A stretch of 41,758 bases of DNA from Pseudanabaena sp. (GCA_003249035.1 QBMK01000034.1:1-41758); one strand, 5' to 3'. Positions 26,442-35,572 are shown, counted from the stretch's first letter. Program-made: numbers and translations. Notes: a model not told the origin generated them from the sequence alone.

Positions 26442-27158
26442 CTAGTTTAATTGCTTTTGCAAAACCAATATTCCCATCATGCCATTGGCGATCGCGTAGT
26501 GCTTTGCTTGATTAAAACCTGCGGTTTTAGCTAATTTTACCTGCTCTGCGCCAATCGGAAATCTTGCCAGACTTGGTGCAATATAGGCATACTCCTCAGT
26601 CATCGCAAAGCGATCGGCTAGGGGTACAACCACACGTTCTAAATAAAAAGCTTGAAAAGTTCGTATCAAGGGATCGCTAGGACGATGGAAATCTAAAATC
26701 GCGGCAGTTGCGCCATTTTTTAAGACACGATGTAACTCGGACAAGCATAGAGGGATATTTGCTACATTTCGCAACCCGTAGGCTAAAGTCGCACCATCAA
26801 AAGTATTGTTTGCAAAAGGAAGACTCAAAACATTGCCCTCTTGCCATGTCAGACATTTCTGGATTTTAGGCAAATAGTTTGCGGATTTATCGGCAGCGAT
26901 CGCTAATAGTTCTTTAGAGAAATCAACGCCGATCGCTTGACCAGTGGGTGCAACTTTTTGAGCAACTAAAGCCGTCATATCTCCCGAACCGCAACAGAGA
27001 TCAAGCCATTTTTCCCCTTGTTGAGGTTCACACCAACGCAATGCCATTTTCTTCCAAATCCTATGCTGACCTAAGCTCAGGAGATCGTTGAAGCGATCGT
27101 AGACTGGAGCAATGCGATCGAAAATCTGTTGAATATCAGTTTCCGAAGGTTGAGCCAT
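26442..27158 (-). CDS. menG: Demethyl(phyllo/mena)quinone methyltransferase, UbiE/MenG
   Basis: This is the SAM-dependent C-methylation step that finishes phylloquinone (2-phytyl-1,4-naphthoquinone methylation in cyanobacteria). The 238-residue chain has IFDRIAPVYDRFNDLLSLGQ near the start, the UbiE signature before motif I. Then come KWLDLCCGSGDMTALVAQKV, ATLAYGLRNVANIPLCLSEL (UbiE signature 2), and AAILDFHRPSDPLIRTFQAF. All are diagnostic. It is monocistronic, flanked by two palindromic repeats. The substrate is chosen from cyanobacterial biology, since sequence alone does not separate menaquinone from phylloquinone. Confidence 0.92.
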   Translation of the reverse strand: MAQPSETDIQQIFDRIAPVYDRFNDLLSLGQHRIWKKMALRWCEPQQGEKWLDLCCGSGDMTALVAQKVAPTGQAIGVDFSKELLAIAADKSANYLPKIQKCLTWQEGNVLSLPFANNTFDGATLAYGLRNVANIPLCLSELHRVLKNGATAAILDFHRPSDPLIRTFQAFYLERVVVPLADRFAMTEEYAYIAPSLARFPIGAEQVKLAKTAGFNQAKHYAIANGMMGILVLQKQLN

Positions 27159-27179
27159 GATAGTACCTAAAATCTAAAA

Positions 27180-27230
27180 CTTAGCAATGATGGATGTGGG
27201 CGCAACGCACTCACATCCATCATTGCTAAG
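27180..27230. repeat. Long intergenic palindrome, possibly related family
   Basis: CTTAGCAATGATGGATGTG at 27180-27198 is complemented exactly at 27212-27230. The central 13 bases pair imperfectly. It lacks the AAACCCAA arms of the other copies and lies between the divergent menG and 27330 genes. Confidence 0.7.
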
Positions 27231-27329
27231 CATAATCGCTTAGCGGATCAATATGCACGATTTATATCATCATGCGACAATGTAATTCTAGTAATACTAG
27301 ATGTTGGCAGTAAAATATTTGCCTTAATT

Positions 27330-27929
27330 ATGCAAAAACTTTGGTCTAGTAAAAGTAAGCGATCGCAGCCATTGCTAACAGAATCTGAAGATACATCTTC
27401 AGCAGCAGATGTCTTTGAGCAGGAAGTCAGTGCTCCTTCGGATGGCAAGTTAAAGTATTTCTCAAAATTACTGAAGAAACCTACTATTAAATCCCAAGGC
27501 TCTCTTTCATGGTTGTTTTTGTCTGTGGGCATAGGCGGCGTCGCTATTGTGACAATATTTGGATTGAAGTACTTAACAGCCCCCGATGCAACGACCGATA
27601 GCAACCTTACCTGTAAATCAAAAATTAATGGAGATTGGCAAACGCCCTTTGGTAAGGTGACTTTGCAAGAGCAGGGCGAAGATTTAGTTTCTGGGAAATA
27701 CGAATATGCAAATTTTGAGCGTGGCAAAATTTCGGGTGAGCTAACAGGTAAATTGAGTAACAATGTGATTACCTTTGACTGGAAAGAAACTCCCAAACAG
27801 CAACCACTGCAACAGGGGAAAGGGATTCTAGTTTTTGGAGAGGGCTGCAAGGAGTTTTATGGCAGTTACGGGACTGGGGAAAACACCAACAACTTTGGTA
27901 ACTGGCAAGGATCTCGATTGGCGAAATAA
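27330..27929 (+). CDS. Membrane-anchored beta-rich protein, function unknown
   Basis: This is a 199-residue protein. Residues 1-56 are charged and Ser-rich (cytoplasmic side likely), a single membrane span follows at about 58-82 (WLFLSVGIGGVAIVTIFGLK), and then there is a beta-strand-rich region containing INGDWQTPFGKVTLQEQGED, ELTGKLSNNVITFDWKETP and GCKEFYGSYGTGENTNNFG. Alternating turns and a Trp-Gly rhythm are reminiscent of a small barrel. I do not recognise a named family. It is followed by a hairpin and a PIN-like membrane protein on the same strand. The start ATG 27330 is the only good one. Confidence 0.7.
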   Translation: MQKLWSSKSKRSQPLLTESEDTSSAADVFEQEVSAPSDGKLKYFSKLLKKPTIKSQGSLSWLFLSVGIGGVAIVTIFGLKYLTAPDATTDSNLTCKSKINGDWQTPFGKVTLQEQGEDLVSGKYEYANFERGKISGELTGKLSNNVITFDWKETPKQQPLQQGKGILVFGEGCKEFYGSYGTGENTNNFGNWQGSRLAK

Positions 27930-27943
27930 ATTTTTCATGACCC

Positions 27944-27973
27944 GTTTGATGGCTCAAAGATAAGCCATCAAAC
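27944..27973 (+). terminator. Terminator-like hairpin
   Basis: GTTTGATGGCT and AGCCATCAAAC form an 11-bp stem with an 8-nt loop, 15 bp after the preceding stop. The downstream tract AGATATTTTG is only weakly U-rich, so termination may be partial. Confidence 0.5.
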
Positions 27974-27995
27974 AGATATTTTGTATGTTTTTTCT

Positions 27996-28793
27996 ATGTC
28001 TAATTCTCCTTACCTATTACTAATAGAAACTAGCGTCATCGTCTCCAGCGATCCAAATACTTGGCAGGCAATCGCCAAATTAGGTGAATGTCTTTTGCCA
28101 GAAGTAGTGGCGAACGAAATTAAAAACATTGCTAATGGTAAAGCTGAAGGTAACGAGTCTGCAGCAAAACAATTTCAAAATTCGACTGAATTAAATTGGC
28201 AAATTACGCCCCTGACTGGCAAACATTCGGACTTAGTGATTAAGGCTACTCAAAATCTCAGCCGCAAGGCAAGACTGATGATCAATGTTGCTCAAAGCGC
28301 CGTTGGAGTTGCAAATGCTTATCCAAAACAATGTGTAGTTTTAATCTCTGATGAAATATCCTTACGCGATCGCATTGCCACACTAGGCTCCAAAAACCTA
28401 TGTGCTATTCCCTCCGCAGTTGCCCGACAATGGTCTAGAACCGATCAAGCACCACCGATTGTGTATCAAGCAATCAAATATTTACAAGAACAAATATCTG
28501 AGCCAACTAATCAATTTTTGCGTCAAACCGATACTATATATCTAAGCAATGCTATCTCAAGAGCTAAAGCTGAGCAAAAAACAAAAGACAAGCAAAAAAA
28601 CAAACCAAACTATAGACAAATTGCGATAAGTCTTGTGAAATTTGGTTTGACATCAGTATTTTTAGTTACGATCTTATTATTTGGATGGCGGCTAGCTCAG
28701 CCTCAACAATTTCAACAGTTCTGGAAAAAGAATGGTTTGCCACCTTTACCAAAAGTTTTGGTTCAACCCAATCAAACCAACAAAAATCAATAA
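27996..28793 (+). CDS. PIN-like domain protein with C-terminal membrane anchor
   Basis: This is about 265 residues from ATG 27996. The first 160 residues follow a PIN (nuclease) fold pattern: the strand LLLIETSVIVSSDPNTWQA, LGECLLPEVVANEIKNIANG, and the late strand CVVLISDEISLRDRIATLGS. In typical PIN domains the first acidic residue is Asp (DTN/DTS), here it is Glu in IETS, and Asp/Glu pairs occur in SDEISLRDR. The linker is basic (KAEQKTKDKQKNK), then one membrane span about 210-233 (FGLTSVFLVTILLFGWRLA), then a Gln/Pro-rich tail. It is not next to an antitoxin. RNase activity is uncertain. Confidence 0.65.
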   Translation: MSNSPYLLLIETSVIVSSDPNTWQAIAKLGECLLPEVVANEIKNIANGKAEGNESAAKQFQNSTELNWQITPLTGKHSDLVIKATQNLSRKARLMINVAQSAVGVANAYPKQCVVLISDEISLRDRIATLGSKNLCAIPSAVARQWSRTDQAPPIVYQAIKYLQEQISEPTNQFLRQTDTIYLSNAISRAKAEQKTKDKQKNKPNYRQIAISLVKFGLTSVFLVTILLFGWRLAQPQQFQQFWKKNGLPPLPKVLVQPNQTNKNQ

Positions 28794-28845
28794 ACTTATT
28801 CCCTCATAACATTTCCAAAAAAAAAGACGCTGTTGACAAATAGGG

Positions 28846-30510
28846 ATGCAAAAAATGGACATGGGCGATACTAAATCAGAATCCTTTGAATTAATCGAAA
28901 AGCTAAATGAGATCGGCATTGCCCTCTCTGCCGAAAAAAATACGCCCAAATTACTAGAGATGATTTTAAGAGGGGCAAAAACCATCTTAAATGCTGATGG
29001 TGGGACACTATATCTAGCAACTGAAGATAAAAGATATCTCCAATTTGAAATCATCATGAATGACTCACTGGGGATCATGATGGGGGCAAAACTAGGTGAG
29101 CCAATTCCTTTTCCAGCTTTACCTCTCTATGATGACGCGGGCAACCCTAACAATACGATGGTGGCAGCCCATGCTGCTTTATACAAAAAAACGATTAATA
29201 TTCCTGATGCCTATGTAGCTGAAGGTTTTGACTTTGCGGGGACAAGAGCTTTTGATACCAAAATGGGCTATCGTTCAAAGTCTTTTTTGACCCTGCCCAT
29301 GCTCAATCATGAGAATGAATTGATTGGAGTGCTGCAACTAATCAATGCCAAAGGAGTTGGAGACAATCAAATCATCGAATTTTCCAAAGTTTCTCAGCGC
29401 ATCGGCGAATCTTTAGCATCCCAAGCCGCGATCGCCTTAACGAATAACAAACTAATTGGTCAGTTTCGCGAATTGTTTGAGTCATTTATTAACCTCATGT
29501 CAGAAGCGATCGACAAAAAATCGCCCTACAATGGCGCTCACTGCCGTCGTGTACCAACCTTAACGATGATGATCGCCGATGCCGCCTGCAAAGCTGATTA
29601 CGGTATTTTTAAGGATTTTGAATTGGATGAGGACGAACGATACGAACTGAAAATAGCGGGATTGCTCCATGATTGCGGAAAAGTCACCACACCTGTGCAT
29701 GTGATCGATAAAGCTACTAAGCTAGAAACAATTTTTGATCGCATTCACTTAATAAATACTCGCTTTGAAGTACTGAAACGGGATGCCGAAATTAGTTTTC
29801 TCAATCAAAAAATAGCAGCGATCGAGTCTGGTAATCTCAGCATTATTCCTGAACTAGAGGCATCCTTTGATCAAAAACTTACTCAATATTCTAGCGATCA
29901 AGATTTTCTTCGCATTTGTAATATTGGCGGAGAATTTATGCGCGATGAATATAAAGAACGTTTGCAAATAATTGCGACCTATCGCTGGATTGATCCCAAA
30001 GGAGTCGAAACAAATTTCTTGACTGAGAATGAAGTATACAACCTGAATATTTCTAGAGGAACACTTACTGCTGAAGAGCGAAAAATTATCAACGATCACA
30101 TCGTTGTCACAATTGAAATGTTGGAGCAATTACCCTATCCACGCAATCTCCGTCGCGTCCCAGAGTATGCTGGAGGTCACCATGAACGCATGGATGGCAA
30201 AGGCTATCCTAAGGGGCTAACCCGAGAACAAATGTCTTTACCTGCAAGAATGATGGGAATAGCTGATATTTTTGAAGCCCTCAGTGCAAAGGATCGCCCG
30301 TATAAGAAAGGCAAAACCTTGACTGAATGCCTTCAAATTCTCGGTAATATGAAGAAGAGTGGTCATATCGATCCTGACCTCTTTGATCTATTTGTTAGTG
30401 AAAAAGTCTATATGCGTTATGCCAATGAATACCTTGATCCCGATCAGATTGATGATGTAGATGAGAATCAGATTCCTGGATACCAAGCCACCCTCAACTT
30501 AATTGTTTGA
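28846..30510 (+). CDS. GAF + HD-GYP domain protein (putative cyclic-di-GMP phosphodiesterase)
   Basis: This is a 554-residue soluble signalling protein. A GAF domain spans about residues 15-205 (ILNADGGTLYLATEDKRYLQ, MGYRSKSFLTLPMLNHENEL, GVLQLINAKG). The HD-GYP domain follows from about 215: metal ligand HDCGK near 276-280, and HHERMDGKGYPKGLTREQMS near 444, then PARMMGIADIFEALSAKDRP. Between HDCGK and HHER there are about 168 residues, roughly 90 more than in short HD-GYP domains, so it carries an insert. Such proteins hydrolyse cyclic di-GMP. ATG 28846 has AGGG just before it. No partner gene is fused or overlapping. Confidence 0.85.
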   Translation: MQKMDMGDTKSESFELIEKLNEIGIALSAEKNTPKLLEMILRGAKTILNADGGTLYLATEDKRYLQFEIIMNDSLGIMMGAKLGEPIPFPALPLYDDAGNPNNTMVAAHAALYKKTINIPDAYVAEGFDFAGTRAFDTKMGYRSKSFLTLPMLNHENELIGVLQLINAKGVGDNQIIEFSKVSQRIGESLASQAAIALTNNKLIGQFRELFESFINLMSEAIDKKSPYNGAHCRRVPTLTMMIADAACKADYGIFKDFELDEDERYELKIAGLLHDCGKVTTPVHVIDKATKLETIFDRIHLINTRFEVLKRDAEISFLNQKIAAIESGNLSIIPELEASFDQKLTQYSSDQDFLRICNIGGEFMRDEYKERLQIIATYRWIDPKGVETNFLTENEVYNLNISRGTLTAEERKIINDHIVVTIEMLEQLPYPRNLRRVPEYAGGHHERMDGKGYPKGLTREQMSLPARMMGIADIFEALSAKDRPYKKGKTLTECLQILGNMKKSGHIDPDLFDLFVSEKVYMRYANEYLDPDQIDDVDENQIPGYQATLNLIV

Positions 30511-30696
30511 TGCATACATATTTGATGCAGAGAAAACTTTTATAGTGGTTTTCATCATGTTAGCGGGAAAATGAAACCTCAAAAACATTACTGAGATTGA
30601 TTTTTCGCAAATAAACATATACTTGTTGGAAATTCGCTATAAGATGTTCTCCGTTTTGCAGATTATTTCCACAAAAAATTGATTTTGTACCTATTT

Positions 30697-31440
30697 ATGT
30701 TTGCCCAGTTTCGCTCTCAATATCCTCAAGGTCGTATCCAGACAGAGATGCTACCTAAAATAGATGGGCTTCATGCTTTTAGAGCGATCGTATCTGAAGG
30801 AGATGCGATCATGGGTACGGCTACGGCTGTCGATAGCGATCTTGAAATAGCTGAAGATCGTGCTGTAAAACGTGCCCTTGCGATCGCAGGGCTTGCCTTT
30901 GACAATGGTTTTGATAATACCTACGGCAATTATGGAGGGCGATCGCCGATGCTAACACAAGTATCTCGGGAGTCAGCGATCAACTCCCTTCCATCTGCTA
31001 ACTTGAATGCTTTAGGGGCTATGGGGTCGGGGCAAATAGCTGAGCATAACGATTCACGTCCCTTAACACATACGATGCAGACTATTCAAGCTGAATCAGC
31101 CATAGACTATACCAATGAATATGGAGGGAATGAGTTTCTCCCCGAAGCTGATGAAGCATTATCTTCTCCAGCCCGTTCGACAGAACTCCCTACACCGAGT
31201 AAGTCGTCGGCACCCCAAATTTCGCCTGAGCCTGTTGATCTATCAGACGCGATTTCTAAAATCGATGTGGAGATGGAACGACTGAGCTGGACAAAAACTC
31301 AGGGTCGCGATTATTTGGTGAGGACTTTTGATAAAAAGTCACGTCAGCAATTAACCAATGACGAGTTGCTACAATTTCTTAGTCATTTAAAATCTCTACC
31401 AACTCCACATCGACAATCAGCAAACGACGATTTCTTCTAG
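30697..31440 (+). CDS. Conserved cyanobacterial hypothetical protein
   Basis: This is about 247 residues from ATG 30697 (MFAQFRSQYPQGRIQTEML). The N-terminal 70 residues look folded, with AFRAIVSEGDAIMGTATAVD and IAEDRAVKRALAIAGLAF. This pattern resembles proteins in which one strand is followed by a conserved EDRA helix. A low-complexity Pro/Ser/Glu linker follows, about residues 80-175. The C-terminal block WTKTQGRDYLVRTFDKKSRQ and QLTNDELLQFLSHL is a conserved small domain seen in cyanobacterial hypotheticals. No function is established. It is followed by a terminator and then the first Ycf46-type gene. Confidence 0.75.
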   Translation: MFAQFRSQYPQGRIQTEMLPKIDGLHAFRAIVSEGDAIMGTATAVDSDLEIAEDRAVKRALAIAGLAFDNGFDNTYGNYGGRSPMLTQVSRESAINSLPSANLNALGAMGSGQIAEHNDSRPLTHTMQTIQAESAIDYTNEYGGNEFLPEADEALSSPARSTELPTPSKSSAPQISPEPVDLSDAISKIDVEMERLSWTKTQGRDYLVRTFDKKSRQQLTNDELLQFLSHLKSLPTPHRQSANDDFF

Positions 31441-31451
31441 AATTGTCATTG

Positions 31452-31484
31452 AAAACTCGCTATAAAAACTCTTAGCGAGTTTTT
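31452..31484 (+). terminator. Rho-independent terminator
   Basis: AAAACTCGCTA and TAGCGAGTTTT pair over 11 bp with a short T run following, starting 12 bp after the preceding stop. It separates the hypothetical gene from the Ycf46-type gene. Confidence 0.7.
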
Positions 31485-31505
31485 GAAAATCCAAGGCATC
31501 TGTGC

Positions 31506-33155
31506 ATGAAATCTCTCAATTTTAAAGAAGAACTTAGTCTGCTGATCCGCTCTAAATGTCCGATTATTTACGTCGTGACATGGGAAGAAGAACGAGCAGA
31601 AAAGGCGATCGCGCAAGTTGCAAATATATGTTCCCCCCCACGTCAGATGCACTATTACGACCTAGTGCGCGGTTTTGAGCATAATCAAGAAGGCAAAAAC
31701 AATTTATTGCAAGCCCTGCAAATTGTTGAGAATAGCGATCGGCAAACGGCGACTATTTATGTATTTCGTGATTTACATCGGCGCTTAGCCTCTCCACGAC
31801 TAGATGAAATCTTAGTCCGCCAACTTCGCAATCTCTATCGAAGTTTTCACAATTCGCGTAAGACTTTAATTTTGTTGAGTCCATTGCTAGAGATGCCATC
31901 GGAACTCGAAGAACAGGTTGCGGTGCTCTATTTCCCCTTACCTGAAACTACAGAAATCCGCAATATTATCGAACAGATGATTCCGCCTGATCAATTGCGA
32001 ATGGAAGGGAATAGCCTTGAACAATTGATTAAAGCTTGTATGGGTATGACTCGCGATCGCATTTGTCATACTCTTTCTAAATCAATAGTGCAAAAGCATT
32101 TTCTTAATGAATCAGATATTGATCGTGTTTTATTTGAGAAGCAAAAACGGATTCGCCAAACGGAGTTTTTAGAGTTTTTTACACCAAATGAAACTTTAGA
32201 TAGTATTGGTGGATTAGATAATTTTAAGCTATGGCTCATGCAGCGTCAGCGAGCTTTTTCCGACGAAGCAAGGGCGTTTGGTTTACCGAACCCTCGCGGC
32301 GTTTTGTTGCTAGGTATTCAAGGAACGGGGAAGAGTCTTTGCGCGAAGGCGATCGCCAATCTTTGGCGGTTACCACTATTAAGATTGGATGTCGGACGCT
32401 TATTTGGGAGCCTAGTCGGACAGTCGGAAAGTCGCACGCGCCAAACGATTCAGCTAGCGGAAGCCCTTGCGCCTTGCATCCTCTGGATTGATGAAATTGA
32501 TAAGGCTTTTGGTGGTGTTTCAAATAGTATGGGCGATTCGGGGACAAGTCAGCGTGTGCTGGGAACTCTACTAACATGGATGCAGGAGAAATCCAGTCCA
32601 GTATTTGTGGTGGCAACTGCCAATAATATCCATGCGCTACCACCAGAGTTACTGCGAAAAGGACGATTTGATGAATTATTCTTCATCAACTTGCCTACCT
32701 ATGAAGAACGCCAAGAAATCTTCTTACTCCATTTGAAACGTTTTCGCCCAGTGGAATTACGCAATTTTGATATTGATCAAATGGCGGCAATTTCTAAAGA
32801 GTTTAGCGGTGCAGAAATCGAACAGGCAATCGTCGAAGGTATGTATCGAGCTTTCCATGAACAGCGCGATGTTAGTACCGAAGATATCTTGGGCGCGATC
32901 GCAGAAACCTATCCTTTAGCTAGTACAGCTAGGGAGCAGATTAGTTTTATGCAAGCATGGGCAACTCAAGGAAGAGCGCGGAGTGCTTCGCGGGGAGAAG
33001 TAATTGATATACCAAGTGATAAATTAGGCGTAAAATCAGGCGATATTACTTTGATTGATAATGCAACTAAAGCCTTAAATGAGAAGTCAAGAAGCAAACA
33101 TCGTCCTTTACCTTTACCACCGTTACCTCAAATTAAATCCAGTTCTGACTCATGA
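31506..33155 (+). CDS. Ycf46-type AAA ATPase (paralogue 1)
   Basis: This is a 549-residue AAA protein of the Ycf46 family. The N-terminal 220 residues (LSLLIRSKCPIIYVVTWEEE, then LLSPLLEMPSELEEQVAVLY) form the family-specific domain. The ATPase core has Walker A LLGIQGTGKSLCAKAIANLW, Walker B CILWIDEIDKAFGGV, sensor VVATANNIHALPPELLRKGR with the Arg finger, and AAA lid LHLKRFRPVELRNFDIDQMA. The C-terminal tail is disordered and Pro/Leu-rich. Its stop overlaps the DUF3038 start by 4 bp. Ycf46 proteins have been linked in cyanobacteria to inorganic-carbon use, but the mechanism is unknown. Confidence 0.87.
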   Translation: MKSLNFKEELSLLIRSKCPIIYVVTWEEERAEKAIAQVANICSPPRQMHYYDLVRGFEHNQEGKNNLLQALQIVENSDRQTATIYVFRDLHRRLASPRLDEILVRQLRNLYRSFHNSRKTLILLSPLLEMPSELEEQVAVLYFPLPETTEIRNIIEQMIPPDQLRMEGNSLEQLIKACMGMTRDRICHTLSKSIVQKHFLNESDIDRVLFEKQKRIRQTEFLEFFTPNETLDSIGGLDNFKLWLMQRQRAFSDEARAFGLPNPRGVLLLGIQGTGKSLCAKAIANLWRLPLLRLDVGRLFGSLVGQSESRTRQTIQLAEALAPCILWIDEIDKAFGGVSNSMGDSGTSQRVLGTLLTWMQEKSSPVFVVATANNIHALPPELLRKGRFDELFFINLPTYEERQEIFLLHLKRFRPVELRNFDIDQMAAISKEFSGAEIEQAIVEGMYRAFHEQRDVSTEDILGAIAETYPLASTAREQISFMQAWATQGRARSASRGEVIDIPSDKLGVKSGDITLIDNATKALNEKSRSKHRPLPLPPLPQIKSSSDS

Positions 33156-33706
33156 CCTCCAATTCTGCGCCTTCCTTTGAAAATCCAGATTTGCCTCAGT
33201 TGCAGGCTATCAAGGCGCATTTGGATTTAGTGCTGCTTGCTATCGAGTCATTAACGGGAATTGGTTCCGATGAAATGCTTGCGGTTGCTGAAAAGTTAGG
33301 ATTTGAAGAGATTTTAAGCGATCGCATCACACTGTGGCGCTTACGGCAGGCTAGTCCCTTACGCAAGGGCAAGGGGCGCAAAAAGCTGGATGTTGATGAG
33401 GCTAGGGCAATGACTTTAATCAGTTGTACGTTGGCAGCACAACAACAATTTGCGATCCGCAATGGGGTTGCTCAGTTAGAGAAATGCACGGCTCTAAAGC
33501 GTACGCCCCACCGCGAACCAATTTTGGGTGATTACCTCGATCGCTTTAATAGTCTGTATCAAGAGCGGATGGCTGAGGAGGAGCAAGCTAAACCTGAAGA
33601 GATTCAACGTTTAGCTTTAAAACTATTAATAGATTTATTATTTTATAGCTCCCAAATTGGCTCACGTCGTTTGTGGGTAGCTTTATTTGAGCGATCATCG
33701 CACTAA
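33152..33706 (+). CDS. DUF3038 domain protein
   Basis: This is a 184-residue, all-helical, cyanobacteria-specific protein. Recognisable blocks are KAHLDLVLLAIESLTGIGSD, RITLWRLRQASPLRKGKGRK and ILGDYLDRFNSLYQERMAEE, then LALKLLIDLLFYSSQIGSRR. No catalytic motif is evident. The 4-bp ATGA overlap with the Ycf46-type ATPase gene indicates one transcript and possibly a physical partnership. It is followed by a hairpin. DUF3038 genes in other cyanobacteria are often paired with another small conserved protein, which is not evident here. Confidence 0.85.
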   Translation: MTSNSAPSFENPDLPQLQAIKAHLDLVLLAIESLTGIGSDEMLAVAEKLGFEEILSDRITLWRLRQASPLRKGKGRKKLDVDEARAMTLISCTLAAQQQFAIRNGVAQLEKCTALKRTPHREPILGDYLDRFNSLYQERMAEEEQAKPEEIQRLALKLLIDLLFYSSQIGSRRLWVALFERSSH

Positions 33707-33707
33707 G

Positions 33708-33746
33708 AGTTTTTTGTATCGAGGCTTCGCTGCTCTACAAAAAACT
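33708..33746 (+). terminator. Terminator-like hairpin after DUF3038
   Basis: AGTTTTTTGTA and TACAAAAAACT pair over 11 bp around a 17-nt loop, starting two bases after the stop codon. It is AT-rich and lacks a 3' U-run, so its strength is uncertain. Confidence 0.45.
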
Positions 33747-33846
33747 TGAGATCGCAGAGCCTCAAGGCGGGTGTAAAAAAGTTGCGATCGGTTATAGTGA
33801 TAGTCAAGTAACAAAGATTAATTTTTTAAGAGTCTGGAAAGCATTT

Positions 33847-34356
33847 ATGACCATTTCTATGTATCAGGTTGCAGTTCCTTCCCTAGTGCGATCGCTAAAT
33901 AATTTAGTCGCCATTTTAGAAAAGGGATCGGCTCATGCTGAAGCAAAAAAAATCGATCCCTCTGTACTCATAGCGAGTCGTTTGTATCCCAATATGTTAC
34001 CGCTCAACCGTCAAGTGCATATTGCTTCGGATATTGCTAGACGTGGTGTTGCTAGATTGGCTGGCGCAGAAGCACCTGCGTTAGAAGATAAGGAAACTAC
34101 TTTTGCAGAACTTTGCGATTGGCTACGGAATGTGGTCGCCTTCATCGAGTCGTTCACTCCCGAACAGATTGATGGTTCTGAAGAGAGAGTAATTACTCTA
34201 CCTATGGGTAAGGAGACGATGACTTTTGCTGGACAAGCCTATTTGCTTTTCTTCATTTTGCCAAATGTCTATTTCCATGTGGCAACAGCCTATGACATTC
34301 TGAGACATTGCGGTGTTGAGCTAGGCAAGCGCGATTTCTTGGGCGCTCCTCAATAG
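33847..34356 (+). CDS. DUF1993 family protein
   Basis: This is a 169-residue helical protein similar to DUF1993 (DinB-like fold). It opens with MTISMYQVAVPSLVRSLNNL, then LPLNRQVHIASDIARRGVA, AELCDWLRNVVAFIESF and YFHVATAYDILRHCGVELGK. DUF1993 members are thought to be four-helix-bundle proteins with possible metal binding through His and Asp/Glu, seen here at His55, Asp59 and His141-like positions. No role is established. It stands alone between a hairpin and a 300-bp gap. ATG 33847 follows an A/G-rich leader (GAAAGCATTT). Confidence 0.8.
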   Translation: MTISMYQVAVPSLVRSLNNLVAILEKGSAHAEAKKIDPSVLIASRLYPNMLPLNRQVHIASDIARRGVARLAGAEAPALEDKETTFAELCDWLRNVVAFIESFTPEQIDGSEERVITLPMGKETMTFAGQAYLLFFILPNVYFHVATAYDILRHCGVELGKRDFLGAPQ

Positions 34357-34652
34357 TAATTGAAGCCAAAAGCTCTTGATGGATAGAATTTCTTTCATTA
34401 CTGAAAATCTAGATACAAAATGCTGGAATGCATTTTTAAATATATTTTGCTATCCATCAAGCAAGTTTACACAGCATTTTCTAAAAGCAAGGAACGTGAT
34501 ATTCTTGCCGCCGCTTCGACTTCAGTTTGTATTAGATAACTGTATCTATAGCTTTATTGAGCGACATCTTATCAAGATATTAATTTATTCATCAGCATCT
34601 CTTAAGCAATAAGTGAGTGTGACAAAGTCAATTTGATTGAGCAGAATTAATT

Positions 34653-35333
34653 CTAATTCTCAATCGCAACTTCGCCCCTATCGAGATTTGAGGTAATTCT
34701 GGAAACTGGAATAGGTATGTGATCGCTACACATTGATCTTAGCTTATCAACAAACATTGAATTTTCAGCTAATAAAGTCATATTTTCATAAGCAGAGCGA
34801 TAGACGTCAGAATATTCCCTAGTTGAAGTGGCGTAAACCTTCGCGGGTGCAGTTGTTCCAGAAGGAGTAGTAAGACGGCTAGGATATCTTTGCTGCTTAT
34901 GCTCTATGGCTTGATTAGTTTGACGAGTAACTTGAGGAATTTTAGCGGCTCCTTGCACTGGGCGACGAGGAAACAGAAGCGGCGAATTTGATTCTACTGT
35001 TGAGAATGGAGAAATTTCCGTTACCGCAGCTTCGCGGGTAGAAGTACGAGGCGGTGTGTAAAAAATTCGATCTTCATAAATCACGGCAACATCGCCACAG
35101 ACCAACCGCTCAAATTCGTGATTGTAGCGGCAATTCGGTTCGCCTTTGCGTTCCCATAACTGCAATATCTGATTAACCGAAACTGCTTTATATCTTCCTT
35201 GAAACAGTGATTCTATTACGGCTTGGCGCACCCATTCAGGTTTAAAACTACTCCATGCACGAGTCAAATCTTTGATGGAATAGCCACCAAGATCAAAACT
35301 GTAATGTTGCAAGAGGGCGATCGCAATTTCCAT
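34653..35333 (-). CDS. Conserved cyanobacterial hypothetical protein
   Basis: This is a 226-residue protein. Residues 1-95 are a conserved helical block: AIALLQHYSFDLGGYSIKDL, WVRQAVIESLFQGRYKAVSV, LQLWERKGEPNCRYNHEFER. From about 100 to 175 it is Pro/Thr/Arg-rich low complexity. The last 40 residues include YRSAYENMTLLAENSMFVDK. It has been seen across cyanobacteria, but I know no function. It resembles a DNA- or protein-binding adaptor only in having a folded N-terminus and a flexible tail. The palindrome at 35573 lies in its upstream region, about 240 bp from the start. Confidence 0.7.
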   Translation of the reverse strand: MEIAIALLQHYSFDLGGYSIKDLTRAWSSFKPEWVRQAVIESLFQGRYKAVSVNQILQLWERKGEPNCRYNHEFERLVCGDVAVIYEDRIFYTPPRTSTREAAVTEISPFSTVESNSPLLFPRRPVQGAAKIPQVTRQTNQAIEHKQQRYPSRLTTPSGTTAPAKVYATSTREYSDVYRSAYENMTLLAENSMFVDKLRSMCSDHIPIPVSRITSNLDRGEVAIEN

Positions 35334-35572
35334 TGGGGCGACATTTATCTCGGATTATGTATCAAGATCTTACATTTAAAATCGTGAAATGAAAATAGTA
35401 TTAGACAGAATTTATATTTATTAGGAAAACCAGATTGTGGCTTCAGTATTTTTTTCGCAGCTAACTTTTCTATTGCTTTCTTTAACAATGCGATTTTTAA
35501 GTTTGGCAAGATACAAAAAACATCACAATGTTCACTAACTCATGATTTATCAATACATAGCTAGGGCAAATC

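Noticed and set aside
27248-27850. Minus-strand open frame of 200 codons
   Set aside because: It lies entirely opposite the better-supported membrane protein gene at 27330-27929, is rich in Ser/Pro/Cys, and matches no family.
32236-32643. Minus-strand open frame of 135 codons
   Set aside because: It is antisense to the Walker A/B region of the first Ycf46-type gene and has no recognised domain.
34376-34612. Plus-strand open frame of 78 codons after DUF1993
   Set aside because: There is no ribosome site, it has AT-rich irregular codon use, and no similarity was recognised.
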